A stretch of 64,000 nt of DNA from Pseudomonas fluorescens (GCF_902497855.1 NZ_CABVHU010000015.1:106760-170759); one strand, 5' to 3'. Shown: positions 44,091-53,010, counted from the first letter of the stretch. Numbers and translations are program-made. The notes: a model not told the origin generated them from the sequence alone.

Positions 44091-44872
44091 GTACATATCC
44101 GTTGCTGCGGTAACGGCCGCCTATGGTTTCGCCCTTACGGCGAGTCCCTTTTGGCAAACGCCCCAAAAGGAACCAAAAGGTCTCGCCCCAGCGTCCGGCC
44201 CCTCGCTAAGGCTCGGGGTTCCTTCGCTCCGGTATTCATCCGGGGACACAGCCCGCAGGTTGGCTTCGCGACGACCTACATGCAGCGTGTTCGACTGCGT
44301 CGAACGGCGCTACGCGCCACTCCCCGGATGAACACCTCCACTCAGCCTCCCGAAGGGGCGGGTGGATCAAGATCAAGAGCTGCAGGCGAGCTAACGCTCG
44401 GCCTGATGAGTGGTGGGGAGCGGCGGCGTACGACGATTCAGTGTAGGAGCTGGCTTGCCAGCGAAGACGGCCTGCCAGCCGACCAATCTCTTGCAGATGT
44501 ACCCCAAACCCCTGTAGGAGCTGGCAAGCCAGCTCCTACAGGGGTTTGGCGTATGGCGCTCGTTTTTCACCACTCATCAGGCCGAGCGTTAGCTCGCCTG
44601 CAGCTTTTGATCTTGAGGCACCGCCGCCTCGAGAGGCCGAGTGGAGGTTCTGCGCAGTGGGCAACCCGGCATGGATGCCGGGTTAGCCGCCCCCGGCCAT
44701 GGATGGCCGATGGCGGCGGGCCCACGGAGCAGGGCCGGAGCGAGGGCATGCCGAGCCTAGGCGAGGCACCGAACGAAAGGGGCAAGAGCGTTTGGTTACT
44801 TTGCGCTTTTCAAAGTGACCCGCTGTAAGAGCGGAACCGTCAGCAGCCGTGACCGCAGCTACGGATATGTAC
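44091..44872. repeat. 782-bp inverted-repeat element with nested palindromes
   Basis: The ends GTACATATCCGTTGCTGCGG (44091 on) and CCGCAGCTACGGATATGTAC (44853-44872) are near-perfect inverted repeats. A second, inner pair of 47-bp arms (44369-44415 and 44569-44615) matches at 46 positions. Inside that lie a REP and a perfect 46-bp palindrome. Frames through it give only low-complexity products. It resembles the large intergenic repeat families reported in P. fluorescens genomes. No transposase inside. Confidence 0.85.
44504..44549. repeat. Perfect 46-bp palindrome made of a REP core
   Basis: Two 22-bp arms (CCAAACCCCTGTAGGAGCTG plus GC, and the exact reverse complement) are separated by AA. 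A normal single REP (GTAGGAGCTGGCTTGCCAGC) lies 60 bp to the left at 44443-44470. Confidence 0.9.
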
Positions 44873-44908
44873 ACGATCAACAAAAGGCGCTGACGCCTAT
44901 AAACTGGA

Positions 44909-45763
44909 TCAGCCGTGCAGCGTTTCCGCCGCGTACAGCGTATTTTCCAGCAGGCACGCACGCGTCATCGGGCCAACGCCACCGGGAACCGGCGTAATCC
45001 AGCCAGCGCGGGGCAGGGCGGTGTCGTAGGTCACGTCACCGACCAGCTTGCCGTCTTCCTGGCGGTTGATGCCGACGTCGATCACGATCGCGCCTTCCTT
45101 GATCCACTCGCCCTTCACCAGCCCCGGCTTGCCAGCGGCCACCACGACCAGGTCGGCACGACCGACGTGGCCCGCCAGGTCCTTGGTGAAGCGGTGGGTG
45201 ACGGTCACGGTGCAACCGGCCAGCAACAACTCCATCGCCATCGGGCGGCCAACAATGTTGGAAGCGCCGACAATCACCGCGTCCATCCCGTAAAGATCGG
45301 CACCGGTGCTTTCCAGCAGCGTCATGATGCCTTTAGGGGTGCACGGGCGCAGCAGCGGGATACGCTGGGCCAGGCGACCGACGTTATAAGGGTGGAAACC
45401 GTCGACGTCCTTGTCCGGACGAATGCGCTCCAGCAATCGGGAGGCGTCCAGGTGTTCAGGTAAAGGAAGCTGCAGCAGAACGCCGTCGATAGCCGGGTCG
45501 TCGTTCAGGCGATCGATCAGATCGGTCAGCGCTTCTTGAGTGGTTTCAGAAGGCAGGTCATAAGCTTGGGACAGAAAGCCGACCTCTTCACAGTCTTTAC
45601 GCTTGTGCGAGACATAAACCTGAGAGGCAGGATCGCTGCCGACCAGGATCACCGCGAGGCCGGGCGTGCGCAGGCCTTGCTGGCGACGCTCGGTGACGCG
45701 TTTGGCGATCTGCTGGCGCAGGCTGGCGGCGATCGATTTGCCGTCGATTAGTTGTGCAGTCAT
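44909..45763 (-). CDS. folD: Bifunctional methylene-THF dehydrogenase/cyclohydrolase
   Basis: A 284-residue cytoplasmic enzyme that interconverts 5,10-methylene-THF and 10-formyl-THF, making NADPH. Family motifs: YVSHKRKDCEEVGF with the catalytic lysine (K54-K56 region), LLQLPLPEHLD, the cofactor loop GASNIVGRPMAMELL and PGGVGPMTRACLLENTL at the end. Length is normal. It is divergent from the tRNA genes that open the tig-clp-lon cluster, the conserved Pseudomonas order. Confidence 0.96.
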   Translation of the reverse strand: MTAQLIDGKSIAASLRQQIAKRVTERRQQGLRTPGLAVILVGSDPASQVYVSHKRKDCEEVGFLSQAYDLPSETTQEALTDLIDRLNDDPAIDGVLLQLPLPEHLDASRLLERIRPDKDVDGFHPYNVGRLAQRIPLLRPCTPKGIMTLLESTGADLYGMDAVIVGASNIVGRPMAMELLLAGCTVTVTHRFTKDLAGHVGRADLVVVAAGKPGLVKGEWIKEGAIVIDVGINRQEDGKLVGDVTYDTALPRAGWITPVPGGVGPMTRACLLENTLYAAETLHG

Positions 45764-45865
45764 TGCGCGTGATTAACCATCGAGAGGTGAAAAAAAGAGA
45801 GCGCATTCTCGCATGTCATGAGGTGAGGGCAAAGGCGCTTGGTCTGCAAATTCCCCTAAGCCCTT

Positions 45866-45923
45866 TAATTAAATGAATTTTTTTTAAAAAAGAGTTGACG
45901 ACCTTCAGGCTCACCTATAACAT
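45866..45923 (+). promoter_or_regulatory. Promoter of the tRNA operon with UP element
   Basis: TTGACG (45895-45900) and TATAAC (45916-45921, 15-bp spacer) or TAACAT (45918-45923, 17-bp spacer) form a sigma70 promoter. Directly upstream is a strong AT tract (TTAATTAAATGAATTTTTTT and following A-run), like the UP elements of stable-RNA promoters. It points at tRNA-Arg 120 bp away. Confidence 0.75.
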
Positions 45924-46042
45924 TCGTCGCACTTGTCGGGCACAGCCTAGCACTGGTTAAGAAGGTTGAGCGGAGTTGATGTTTGATTCGGCGAGACTGA
46001 AAGCACTTAGTTTGTAATCGTCCAAGAATACAGATTAACAAG

Positions 46043-46119
46043 GCGCCCGTAGCTCAGCTGGATAGAGCATCCGCCTTCTAAGCGGATGGTCGCAGGTTCG
46101 AGTCCTGCCGGGTGCGCCA
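46043..46119 (+). tRNA. tRNA-Arg (anticodon TCT)
   Basis: 77 nt with an encoded CCA. Acceptor GCGCCCG pairs with CGGGTGC; anticodon arm TCCGC-CTTCTAA-GCGGA gives TCT; T-arm GCAGG-TTCGAGT-CCTGC. Reads AGA. Confidence 0.97.
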
Positions 46120-46159
46120 TTAGGCAGCTTTGGCACAAGTAACGCAACATGGCAATATG

Positions 46160-46235
46160 GTGGGCGTAGCTCAGTTGGTAGAGCACGGGATTGTGACTCC
46201 CGTTGTCGAGGGTTCGATCCCCTTCGTCCACCCCA
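46160..46235 (+). tRNA. tRNA-His (anticodon GTG)
   Basis: 76 nt with encoded CCA. Acceptor GTGGGCG/CGTCCAC; anticodon arm CGGGA-TTGTGAC-TCCCG gives GTG. A G at 46159 and discriminator C supply the extra G-1:C73 pair typical of tRNA-His. Confidence 0.97.
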
Positions 46236-46242
46236 TATTTAG

Positions 46243-46275
46243 AAAGGCGCCAGATTAACAGTCTGGCGCCTTTGC
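46243..46275 (+). terminator. Hairpin between tRNA-His and tRNA-Leu
   Basis: AAAGGCGCCAGA and TCTGGCGCCTTT form a 12-bp stem with a 6-nt loop, followed by GCTTT. It lies inside the tRNA operon, so it may cause partial termination before tRNA-Leu or be a processing stem. Confidence 0.7.
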
Positions 46276-46291
46276 TTTAAAAGCTTGATAC

Positions 46292-46376
46292 GCGGATGTG
46301 GTGGAATTGGTAGACACACTGGATTTAGGTTCCAGCGCCGCAAGGTGTGAGAGTTCGAGTCTCTCCGTCCGCACCA
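46292..46376 (+). tRNA. tRNA-Leu (anticodon TAG)
   Basis: 85 nt with the long variable arm (CGCCGCAAGGTG) and encoded CCA. Acceptor GCGGATG/CGTCCGC; anticodon arm CTGGA-TTTAGGT-TCCAG gives TAG. Reads CUN codons. Confidence 0.97.
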
Positions 46377-46401
46377 TACAAGTCGCTATTTAATAGCAGA
46401 A

Positions 46402-46438
46402 AACGGCGCAGCACCTGAAAAGGGCTGCGCCGTTTTTG
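46402..46438 (+). terminator. Terminator of the tRNA operon
   Basis: AAAACGGCGCAGC and GCTGCGCCGTTTTT form a 13-bp stem with an 11-nt loop and T-tract. Confidence 0.93.
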
Positions 46439-46776
46439 TTTTAAAGGTCGCAATTTTCAAGGCAACCGCGGGTTCCGGGTTGAGAGGGCAGGTCGGCTCG
46501 TCGCATTTTTGTTTCTCGATGATGCCGATCCGCCCGCTGCCAGGGGGACACGGCCGCTTCTTCCTATATATAGAAGGACTGCTGCAGAGCCTTGGCCTGA
46601 TTGACCGTATTTGCTAACAGGGCGAGGCATAACCGTTTGTCCCCGCCTATAAATTGCCTGCTGCTTTTTTACCCGTTTTCAGTAGGGTGACTTCTTGAGT
46701 TTGACCCACTAGAATGCATGCCCTTGATTCTGGGGTCGGAAACGGCCGGCTAACGTCTGTGCAACGAGGAATATCC
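46439..46776. promoter_or_regulatory. Upstream region of tig
   Basis: 338 bp with no gene. It should hold the tig promoter; candidates are TTGACC at 46599 and the AT-rich TATAAAT at 46647, but no clear pair with normal spacing can be named. A TATATATA run near 46565 stands out. Confidence 0.4.
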
Positions 46777-48087
46777 ATGCAAGTTTCTGTTGAAAATACT
46801 TCTGCTCTTGAGCGCCGCATGAGCATCACCGTGCCGGCTGAGCGCATCGAGACTCAGGTCAACAAGCGTCTGCAGCAGACTGCCCAAAAGGCCAAGATCG
46901 CTGGTTTCCGTCCAGGCAAAGTGCCAATGAGCGAAATCAAGCGTCGTTTCGGTGCCGATGCGCGCCAGGAAGCGGTAGGCGACGTGATCCAGTCTTCGTT
47001 CTACGAAGCGGTCGTCGAGCAAAAGCTGAACCCGGCCGGCGCGCCGTCGATCGAGCCTAAATCGATCGAAGCGGGCAAGGACCTGGAATACGTCGCGGTT
47101 TTCGAAGTGTTCCCTGAGTTCACCGTTGCCGGTTTCGACGGTATCGCTGTCGAGCGCCTGAGCGCCGACGTGGCCGATGCCGACCTGGACAAGATGCTGG
47201 ACGTGCTGCGCAAGCAGAACACCCGTTTTGAAGTGGCCGATCGCGCCGCTCAAAACGAAGACCAGCTGAACATCGATTTCGTCGGCAAGGTCGACGGTGA
47301 AGTGTTCGCTGGCGGTTCCGCCAAGGGTACTCAGCTGGTGCTGGGTTCCGGCCGCATGATCCCTGGCTTCGAAGACGGCCTGGTTGGCGCCAAGGCCGGC
47401 GAAGAGCGCGTGCTGAACCTGACCTTCCCCGAGGACTATCAGAACCTCGAGCTGGCTGGCAAAGCCGCTGAGTTCACCGTGACCGTGAACACGGTTTCCG
47501 AGCCAAAACTGCCTGAGCTGAACGAAGAGTTCTTCGCTCAATTCGGCATCAAGGAAACCGGCCTGGAAGGCTTCCGCACCGAAGTTCGCAAGAACATGGA
47601 GCGCGAACTGCGTCAGGCGATCAAGTCCAAGGTCAAGAACCAGGTCATGGACGGTCTGCTGGAAACCAACCCGATCGAAGTGCCAAAGGCGCTGCTGTCC
47701 AACGAAGTCGACCGTCTGCGCGTGCAGGCTGTTCAACAGTTCGGCGGCAACATCAAGCCTGACCAACTGCCGGCCGAGCTGTTCGAAGAACAAGCCAAGC
47801 GCCGCGTCGTCCTGGGCCTGATCGTGGCTGAAGTGGTCAAGCAATTCGACCTCAAGCCTGACGAAGCCCGCGTTCGCGAAATGATCCAGGAAATGGCTTC
47901 GGCCTACCAGGAGCCAGAGCAGGTTGTGTCCTGGTACTACAAGAACGACCAGCAGCTGAACGAAGTCCGTTCGGTTGTGCTGGAAGAACAAGTTGTGGAT
48001 ACTGTTCTGCAGAAAGCTAGCGTGACCGATAAATCGGTCTCTTACGAAGAAGCGGTCAAGCCGGTAGAAGCTCCACAAGCCGACTGA
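46777..48087 (+). CDS. tig: Trigger factor
   Basis: A 436-residue ribosome-bound chaperone and prolyl isomerase. The N-terminal ribosome-binding motif GFRPGKVP is at about 46-53. The FKBP-type domain (about 150-240) has DQLNIDFVGKVDGEVF and GSGRMIPGFEDGLVGAKAGE. The C-terminal helical arms follow. GAGGA sits 7 nt before the ATG at 46777. First gene of the cluster tig-clpP-clpX. Confidence 0.97.
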   Translation: MQVSVENTSALERRMSITVPAERIETQVNKRLQQTAQKAKIAGFRPGKVPMSEIKRRFGADARQEAVGDVIQSSFYEAVVEQKLNPAGAPSIEPKSIEAGKDLEYVAVFEVFPEFTVAGFDGIAVERLSADVADADLDKMLDVLRKQNTRFEVADRAAQNEDQLNIDFVGKVDGEVFAGGSAKGTQLVLGSGRMIPGFEDGLVGAKAGEERVLNLTFPEDYQNLELAGKAAEFTVTVNTVSEPKLPELNEEFFAQFGIKETGLEGFRTEVRKNMERELRQAIKSKVKNQVMDGLLETNPIEVPKALLSNEVDRLRVQAVQQFGGNIKPDQLPAELFEEQAKRRVVLGLIVAEVVKQFDLKPDEARVREMIQEMASAYQEPEQVVSWYYKNDQQLNEVRSVVLEEQVVDTVLQKASVTDKSVSYEEAVKPVEAPQAD

Positions 48088-48112
48088 TTGATTTTGCGTT
48101 AGAAGTACACAC

Positions 48113-48140
48113 CATAAGCCAGCTCTCGAGCTGGCTTATG
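48113..48140. other. Perfect hairpin between tig and clpP
   Basis: CATAAGCCAGCT-CTCG-AGCTGGCTTATG, a 12-bp stem with 4-nt loop, not followed by a T-tract. It could be a processing or attenuation site that uncouples tig from clpP. Confidence 0.75.
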
Positions 48141-48179
48141 CGTATTCAAGACAAAACTATTTGGGAGCGACTGCAGAGC

Positions 48180-48815
48180 ATGTTCCGTAATTCTTATATT
48201 CAGCAGAACTCTGATATCCAGGCCGCAGGCGGCCTGGTCCCGATGGTTGTCGAGCAATCCGCTCGTGGCGAGCGCGCCTATGACATCTACTCGCGTCTTC
48301 TCAAGGAGCGAGTGATCTTCCTGGTGGGGCCGGTAGAGGACTACATGGCCAACCTGATCTGCGCGCAGCTGCTGTTCCTCGAAGCGGAAAACCCGGACAA
48401 GGACATCCATCTCTACATCAACTCCCCGGGCGGTTCGGTGACGGCGGGCATGTCGATCTACGACACCATGCAGTTCATCAAGCCGAACGTGTCGACCACC
48501 TGTATCGGCCAGGCGTGCAGCATGGGCGCGTTTCTGCTGACGGCCGGTGCCGCCGGCAAGCGTTACTGCCTGCCGAACTCGCGCGTGATGATTCACCAGC
48601 CACTGGGCGGTTTCCAGGGCCAGGCGTCGGACATCGAAATCCATGCCAAGGAAATCCTCTTCATTCGTGAGCGTCTCAACACGCTGATGGCCAAGCACAG
48701 TGGACACACCCTTGAAGAAATCGAGCGCGACACCAACCGCGACAACTTCATGAGTGCAGAAGCCGCGCGTGAATACGGGTTGATCGATCAGGTGATCGAC
48801 CAGCGCCCCGCTTAA
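48180..48815 (+). CDS. clpP: ATP-dependent Clp protease proteolytic subunit
   Basis: A 211-residue serine protease forming the tetradecameric chamber used with ClpX and ClpA. Catalytic residues are S114 (GQACSMGAF), H139 (MIHQPLGG) and probably D188. The ATG at 48180 (MFRNSYIQQNSDIQAAGG) matches the known Pseudomonas N-terminus; an in-frame ATG at 48138 lies inside the hairpin. Length is normal. Lies 110 bp upstream of clpX. Confidence 0.96.
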   Translation: MFRNSYIQQNSDIQAAGGLVPMVVEQSARGERAYDIYSRLLKERVIFLVGPVEDYMANLICAQLLFLEAENPDKDIHLYINSPGGSVTAGMSIYDTMQFIKPNVSTTCIGQACSMGAFLLTAGAAGKRYCLPNSRVMIHQPLGGFQGQASDIEIHAKEILFIRERLNTLMAKHSGHTLEEIERDTNRDNFMSAEAAREYGLIDQVIDQRPA

Positions 48816-48925
48816 TAAGCAGCTCAAAATAGGGTTGGTCGGCTTGTCTGACCACCAGCGGGCTTGAAAAAGCCCGCAATAGCCTTCATCTTGTGTTGCA
48901 AGCCTATCGGATTTGGATCGAACGA

Positions 48926-50209
48926 ATGACTGACACCCGCAACGGCGAGGACAACGGCAAATTGCTTTATTGCTCCTTCTGCGGCAAAAGCCAGCATGAA
49001 GTACGCAAATTGATTGCCGGCCCCTCGGTCTTCATTTGCGACGAGTGCGTCGACCTGTGCAATGACATCATCCGTGAGGAGGTGCAGGAAGCCCAGGCCG
49101 AGAGCAGCGCGCATAAATTGCCTTCGCCTAAAGAAATCAGCGGCATCCTTGATCAGTACGTGATTGGTCAGGAGCGTGCGAAAAAGGTTCTGGCCGTAGC
49201 GGTGTACAACCACTACAAGCGCTTGAACCAGCGTGACAAGAAGAATGACGACGTCGAACTCGGCAAGAGCAACATCCTGCTGATCGGCCCGACAGGCTCG
49301 GGTAAAACCCTGCTTGCCGAAACCCTGGCCCGCTTGCTGAACGTTCCGTTCACCATCGCCGACGCAACCACCCTCACCGAGGCGGGTTACGTGGGTGAAG
49401 ACGTCGAGAACATCATTCAGAAGCTGCTGCAGAAGTGCGATTACGACGTGGAAAAAGCCCAGATGGGCATTGTCTACATCGATGAGATCGACAAGATCTC
49501 GCGCAAGTCTGACAACCCGTCGATCACCCGGGACGTTTCCGGTGAAGGCGTGCAGCAGGCCCTGCTCAAGTTGATCGAAGGCACGGTCGCTTCCGTTCCG
49601 CCCCAAGGCGGTCGCAAGCATCCGCAGCAGGAATTCCTTCAGGTCGACACCCGTAACATTCTGTTCATCTGCGGTGGTGCGTTCTCCGGTCTGGAAAAGG
49701 TTATTCAAAACCGTTCCACCAAGGGCGGCATCGGCTTCAACGCAGAAGTGCGCAGCAAGGAAGAAGGCAAGAAAGTCGGTGAATCCCTGCGTGAAGTCGA
49801 ACCTGACGATCTGGTCAAGTTCGGTCTGATCCCGGAATTCGTCGGTCGTCTGCCGGTCCTGGCCACGCTGGACGAGCTTGATGAAGCTGCGTTGATGCAG
49901 ATCCTCACCGAGCCGAAAAATGCGCTGACCAAGCAGTATGCCAAGCTGTTCGAGATGGAAGGCGTAGACCTGGAATTCCGCGCCGACGCGCTGAAATCGG
50001 TCGCCAAACGTGCCCTGGAACGCAAGACCGGTGCCCGTGGACTGCGTTCGATCCTCGAAGGCGTATTGCTCGACACCATGTACGAAATCCCCTCGCAGTC
50101 CGAGGTGAGTAAAGTCGTGATCGACGAAAGCGTCATCGAAGGCAAGTCCAAGCCACTGTATATCTACGAAAACAGTGAGCCGGCTGTCAAGGCCGCGCCA
50201 GACGCCTAA
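48926..50209 (+). CDS. clpX: Clp protease ATP-binding unfoldase
   Basis: A 427-residue AAA+ unfoldase that feeds ClpP. The zinc-binding domain has C16-C19 and C38-C41. Walker A GPTGSGKT is at 121-128, Walker B IVYIDEID follows, and the ClpP-docking IGF-type loop is in GGIGFNAEV. The ATG at 48926 gives MTDTRNGEDNGK, the usual N-terminus. A strong terminator follows, so lon is a separate unit. Confidence 0.97.
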   Translation: MTDTRNGEDNGKLLYCSFCGKSQHEVRKLIAGPSVFICDECVDLCNDIIREEVQEAQAESSAHKLPSPKEISGILDQYVIGQERAKKVLAVAVYNHYKRLNQRDKKNDDVELGKSNILLIGPTGSGKTLLAETLARLLNVPFTIADATTLTEAGYVGEDVENIIQKLLQKCDYDVEKAQMGIVYIDEIDKISRKSDNPSITRDVSGEGVQQALLKLIEGTVASVPPQGGRKHPQQEFLQVDTRNILFICGGAFSGLEKVIQNRSTKGGIGFNAEVRSKEEGKKVGESLREVEPDDLVKFGLIPEFVGRLPVLATLDELDEAALMQILTEPKNALTKQYAKLFEMEGVDLEFRADALKSVAKRALERKTGARGLRSILEGVLLDTMYEIPSQSEVSKVVIDESVIEGKSKPLYIYENSEPAVKAAPDA

Positions 50210-50231
50210 GCGTCACGCTGCCGGTACAAAG

Positions 50232-50254
50232 AAGGGGCCTTCGGGCCCCTTTGC
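50232..50254 (+). terminator. clpX terminator
   Basis: AAGGGGCC-TTCG-GGCCCCTT, 8-bp stem with TTCG loop, then TT. Confidence 0.88.
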
Positions 50255-50261
50255 TATTGTG

Positions 50262-50292
50262 GTGTAGGAGCTGGCTTGCCAGCGAAGAGGCC
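50262..50292. repeat. Solitary REP
   Basis: A single REP core, GTAGGAGCTGGCTTGCCAGC, followed by GAAGAGGCC, without a partner. Between clpX and lon. Confidence 0.85.
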
Positions 50293-50378
50293 CTCACAGC
50301 CAACCCGATTTTCATGTCTAACCGGGCCCTGTCAGGCGCCACTACAGTCCGCAATCTTTCAAGCCACTCTTTTATCCG

Positions 50379-50408
50379 CTTGTTTTTTTCCAAACCAGCC
50401 CCCATCTT
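50379..50408 (+). promoter_or_regulatory. Sigma32 heat-shock promoter of lon
   Basis: CTTGTTT (50379-50385), 13 to 14 bp spacer, then CCCCATCTT (50400-50408). This fits the sigma32 consensus CTTGAAA-N13/14-CCCCATNT well. It lies about 58 bp before the lon start, in the expected place for the heat-inducible lon gene. Confidence 0.75.
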
Positions 50409-50465
50409 GGTTTCAAGCTTACTTCCATCTGTTTACGGCCTTACGGCCGCCGTAGAGGCGAAATC

Positions 50466-52862
50466 ATGAAGACGACCATCGAATTGCCTCTCCTGCCATT
50501 GCGTGATGTTGTGGTTTATCCGCACATGGTTATCCCGCTGTTCGTGGGGCGCGAGAAATCCATCGAAGCCCTCGAGGCAGCGATGACCGGCGACAAGCAG
50601 ATCCTTCTGCTGGCTCAGAGAAACCCTGCTGACGACGATCCCGGTGAAGATGCACTCTATCGCGTAGGTACGATTGCAACCGTTCTGCAGCTGCTCAAGC
50701 TGCCTGACGGCACGGTCAAGGTTCTGGTCGAAGGTGAGCAGCGGGGCGCCGTGGAGCGCTTCAGCGAAGTGGACGGCCATTGCCGCGCCGAAGTCTCGCT
50801 GATCGACGAAACCGACGCGCCCGAGCGCGAGTCGGAAGTGTTTGTCCGCAGCCTGCTGGCTCAGTTCGAACAATATGTGCAGCTGGGCAAGAAAGTCCCG
50901 GCTGAAGTCCTGTCGTCGCTCAACAGCATCGATGAGCCGGGCCGCCTGGTCGACACCATGGCCGCGCACATGGCCCTGAAGATCGAGCAGAAGCAGGAAA
51001 TCCTCGAAATCATCGATTTGTCGGCCCGGGTCGAACACGTCCTGGCGTTGCTGGATGCCGAGATCGACCTGCTGCAAGTCGAAAAACGCATTCGCGGTCG
51101 CGTCAAGAAACAAATGGAGCGCAGCCAGCGCGAGTACTACCTGAATGAGCAGATGAAGGCCATTCAGAAAGAGCTCGGCGACAGCGACGAAGGCCACAAC
51201 GAAATCGAAGAGCTGAAAAAGCGCATCGATGCCGCCGGCCTGCCGAAGGATGCCCTGGCCAAGGCCCAGGGTGAACTGAACAAGCTGAAACAAATGTCGC
51301 CGATGTCCGCGGAAGCGACCGTGGTACGTTCGTACATCGACTGGCTGGTCCAAGTGCCGTGGAAGGCCCAGAGCAAAGTGCGTCTGGACCTGGCCCGTGC
51401 CGAAGACATTCTCGACGCCGACCACTACGGTCTGGAAGAAGTCAAAGAGCGGATCCTCGAATACCTCGCCGTGCAAAAGCGCGTGAAGAAGATTCGCGGT
51501 CCGGTGTTGTGCCTGGTCGGTCCTCCTGGCGTGGGTAAAACCTCGCTGGCGGAGTCGATTGCCCACGCCACCAACCGTAAATTCGTGCGCATGGCCCTCG
51601 GCGGTGTACGCGATGAAGCGGAAATTCGTGGTCATCGCCGGACTTATATCGGTTCGATGCCAGGAAGATTGATTCAAAAAATGACGAAAGTGGGAGTGCG
51701 CAACCCGCTGTTCCTGCTCGATGAAATCGACAAGATGGGCAGCGACATGCGTGGCGATCCGGCCTCGGCGTTGCTGGAAGTGCTCGATCCCGAGCAGAAC
51801 CACAACTTCAACGATCACTACCTGGAAGTCGACTACGACCTGTCCGACGTGATGTTCCTGTGCACCTCCAACTCCATGAACATTCCGCCGGCGCTGCTGG
51901 ACCGGATGGAAGTGATTCGTCTGCCGGGCTACACCGAAGACGAGAAGATCAACATCGCCGTCAAATACCTTTCGCCGAAGCAGATCACGGCCAACGGCTT
52001 GAAGAAAGGCGAGCTGGAATTCGACGCCGAAGCGATCCGCGACATCATCCGCTACTACACCCGCGAAGCCGGTGTACGTGGGCTGGAGCGCCAGATTGCC
52101 AAGGTTTGCCGCAAGGCGGTCAAAGAGCATGCGCTGGAAAAACGCTTCTCGGTGAAGGTCACGGCCGACATGCTGGAGCACTTCCTCGGCGTGCGTAAAT
52201 TCCGCTACGGCCTGGCCGAATCCCAGGACCAGATCGGTCAGGTCACCGGCCTGGCGTGGACCCAGGTGGGCGGCGAATTGCTGACCATCGAAGCCGCGGT
52301 CGTTCCCGGCAAGGGCCAGTTGATCAAGACCGGTTCCCTGGGTGACGTGATGGTCGAATCGATCACCGCAGCCCTGACCGTGGTGCGCAGCCGTGCGAAG
52401 AGCCTGGGGATTCCCCTGGACTTCCACGAGAAGCGCGACACGCACATCCATATGCCGGAAGGGGCGACCCCGAAGGATGGCCCTAGCGCCGGTGTAGGCA
52501 TGTGCACGGCCCTGGTCTCGGCATTGACCGGGATCCCGGTACGCGCGGACGTCGCCATGACCGGTGAAATCACCTTGCGTGGCCAGGTGCTGGCGATTGG
52601 CGGCTTGAAAGAAAAACTGCTCGCGGCTCACCGTGGCGGAATCAAGACGGTGATCATTCCTGAAGAGAACGTACGCGATTTGAAGGAAATTCCTGACAAT
52701 ATCAAAGCCGATCTTCAGATTAAACCGGTTAAATGGATTGACGAGGTCCTGCAAATTGCGCTGCAATACGCGCCGGAGCCCTTGCCTGATGTGGCTCCGG
52801 AGATTGTTGCAAAGGATGAAAAACGCGAGTCTGACTCTAAGGAAAGAATTAGCACGCACTAG
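50466..52862 (+). CDS. lon: ATP-dependent protease Lon
   Basis: A 798-residue AAA+ serine protease degrading damaged and regulatory proteins. The N-terminal LAN domain starts LPLLPLRDVVVYPHMVIPL. Walker A GPPGVGKT is at 352-359 and the Ser-Lys dyad is S674 (DGPSAGVGM) and K717 (GGLKEK), the 43-residue distance of E. coli Lon. GAGGCG lies just before the ATG. Has its own heat-shock promoter. Confidence 0.97.
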   Translation: MKTTIELPLLPLRDVVVYPHMVIPLFVGREKSIEALEAAMTGDKQILLLAQRNPADDDPGEDALYRVGTIATVLQLLKLPDGTVKVLVEGEQRGAVERFSEVDGHCRAEVSLIDETDAPERESEVFVRSLLAQFEQYVQLGKKVPAEVLSSLNSIDEPGRLVDTMAAHMALKIEQKQEILEIIDLSARVEHVLALLDAEIDLLQVEKRIRGRVKKQMERSQREYYLNEQMKAIQKELGDSDEGHNEIEELKKRIDAAGLPKDALAKAQGELNKLKQMSPMSAEATVVRSYIDWLVQVPWKAQSKVRLDLARAEDILDADHYGLEEVKERILEYLAVQKRVKKIRGPVLCLVGPPGVGKTSLAESIAHATNRKFVRMALGGVRDEAEIRGHRRTYIGSMPGRLIQKMTKVGVRNPLFLLDEIDKMGSDMRGDPASALLEVLDPEQNHNFNDHYLEVDYDLSDVMFLCTSNSMNIPPALLDRMEVIRLPGYTEDEKINIAVKYLSPKQITANGLKKGELEFDAEAIRDIIRYYTREAGVRGLERQIAKVCRKAVKEHALEKRFSVKVTADMLEHFLGVRKFRYGLAESQDQIGQVTGLAWTQVGGELLTIEAAVVPGKGQLIKTGSLGDVMVESITAALTVVRSRAKSLGIPLDFHEKRDTHIHMPEGATPKDGPSAGVGMCTALVSALTGIPVRADVAMTGEITLRGQVLAIGGLKEKLLAAHRGGIKTVIIPEENVRDLKEIPDNIKADLQIKPVKWIDEVLQIALQYAPEPLPDVAPEIVAKDEKRESDSKERISTH

Positions 52863-52885
52863 TACGTATTTGCCTGGGGGGCTTG

Positions 52886-52914
52886 TTGACGCTTTTTAGA
52901 GCCCTTGTTATAAA
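52886..52914 (+). promoter_or_regulatory. Sigma70 promoter of hupB
   Basis: TTGACG (52886-52891), exactly 17 bp, TATAAA (52909-52914). Near-consensus. A 5' leader of about 90 nt precedes the GTG start. Confidence 0.85.
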
Positions 52915-53010
52915 GCGGCTCTTCAGTGTCTGTTGGCCATTCAGCACTCGTTTTTTTGCTTTCACCAAAAAACTTAGAATCATACTCAAATAGATATAAG
53001 GGGACTTAGA

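Noticed and set aside
44091..44872. Protein-coding frames such as the 287-codon frame from 43965 to 44828
   Set aside because: It runs through inverted repeats and REPs, is Arg/Ser/Gly-rich and lacks a ribosome site. Similar translations are common mis-annotations of this repeat.
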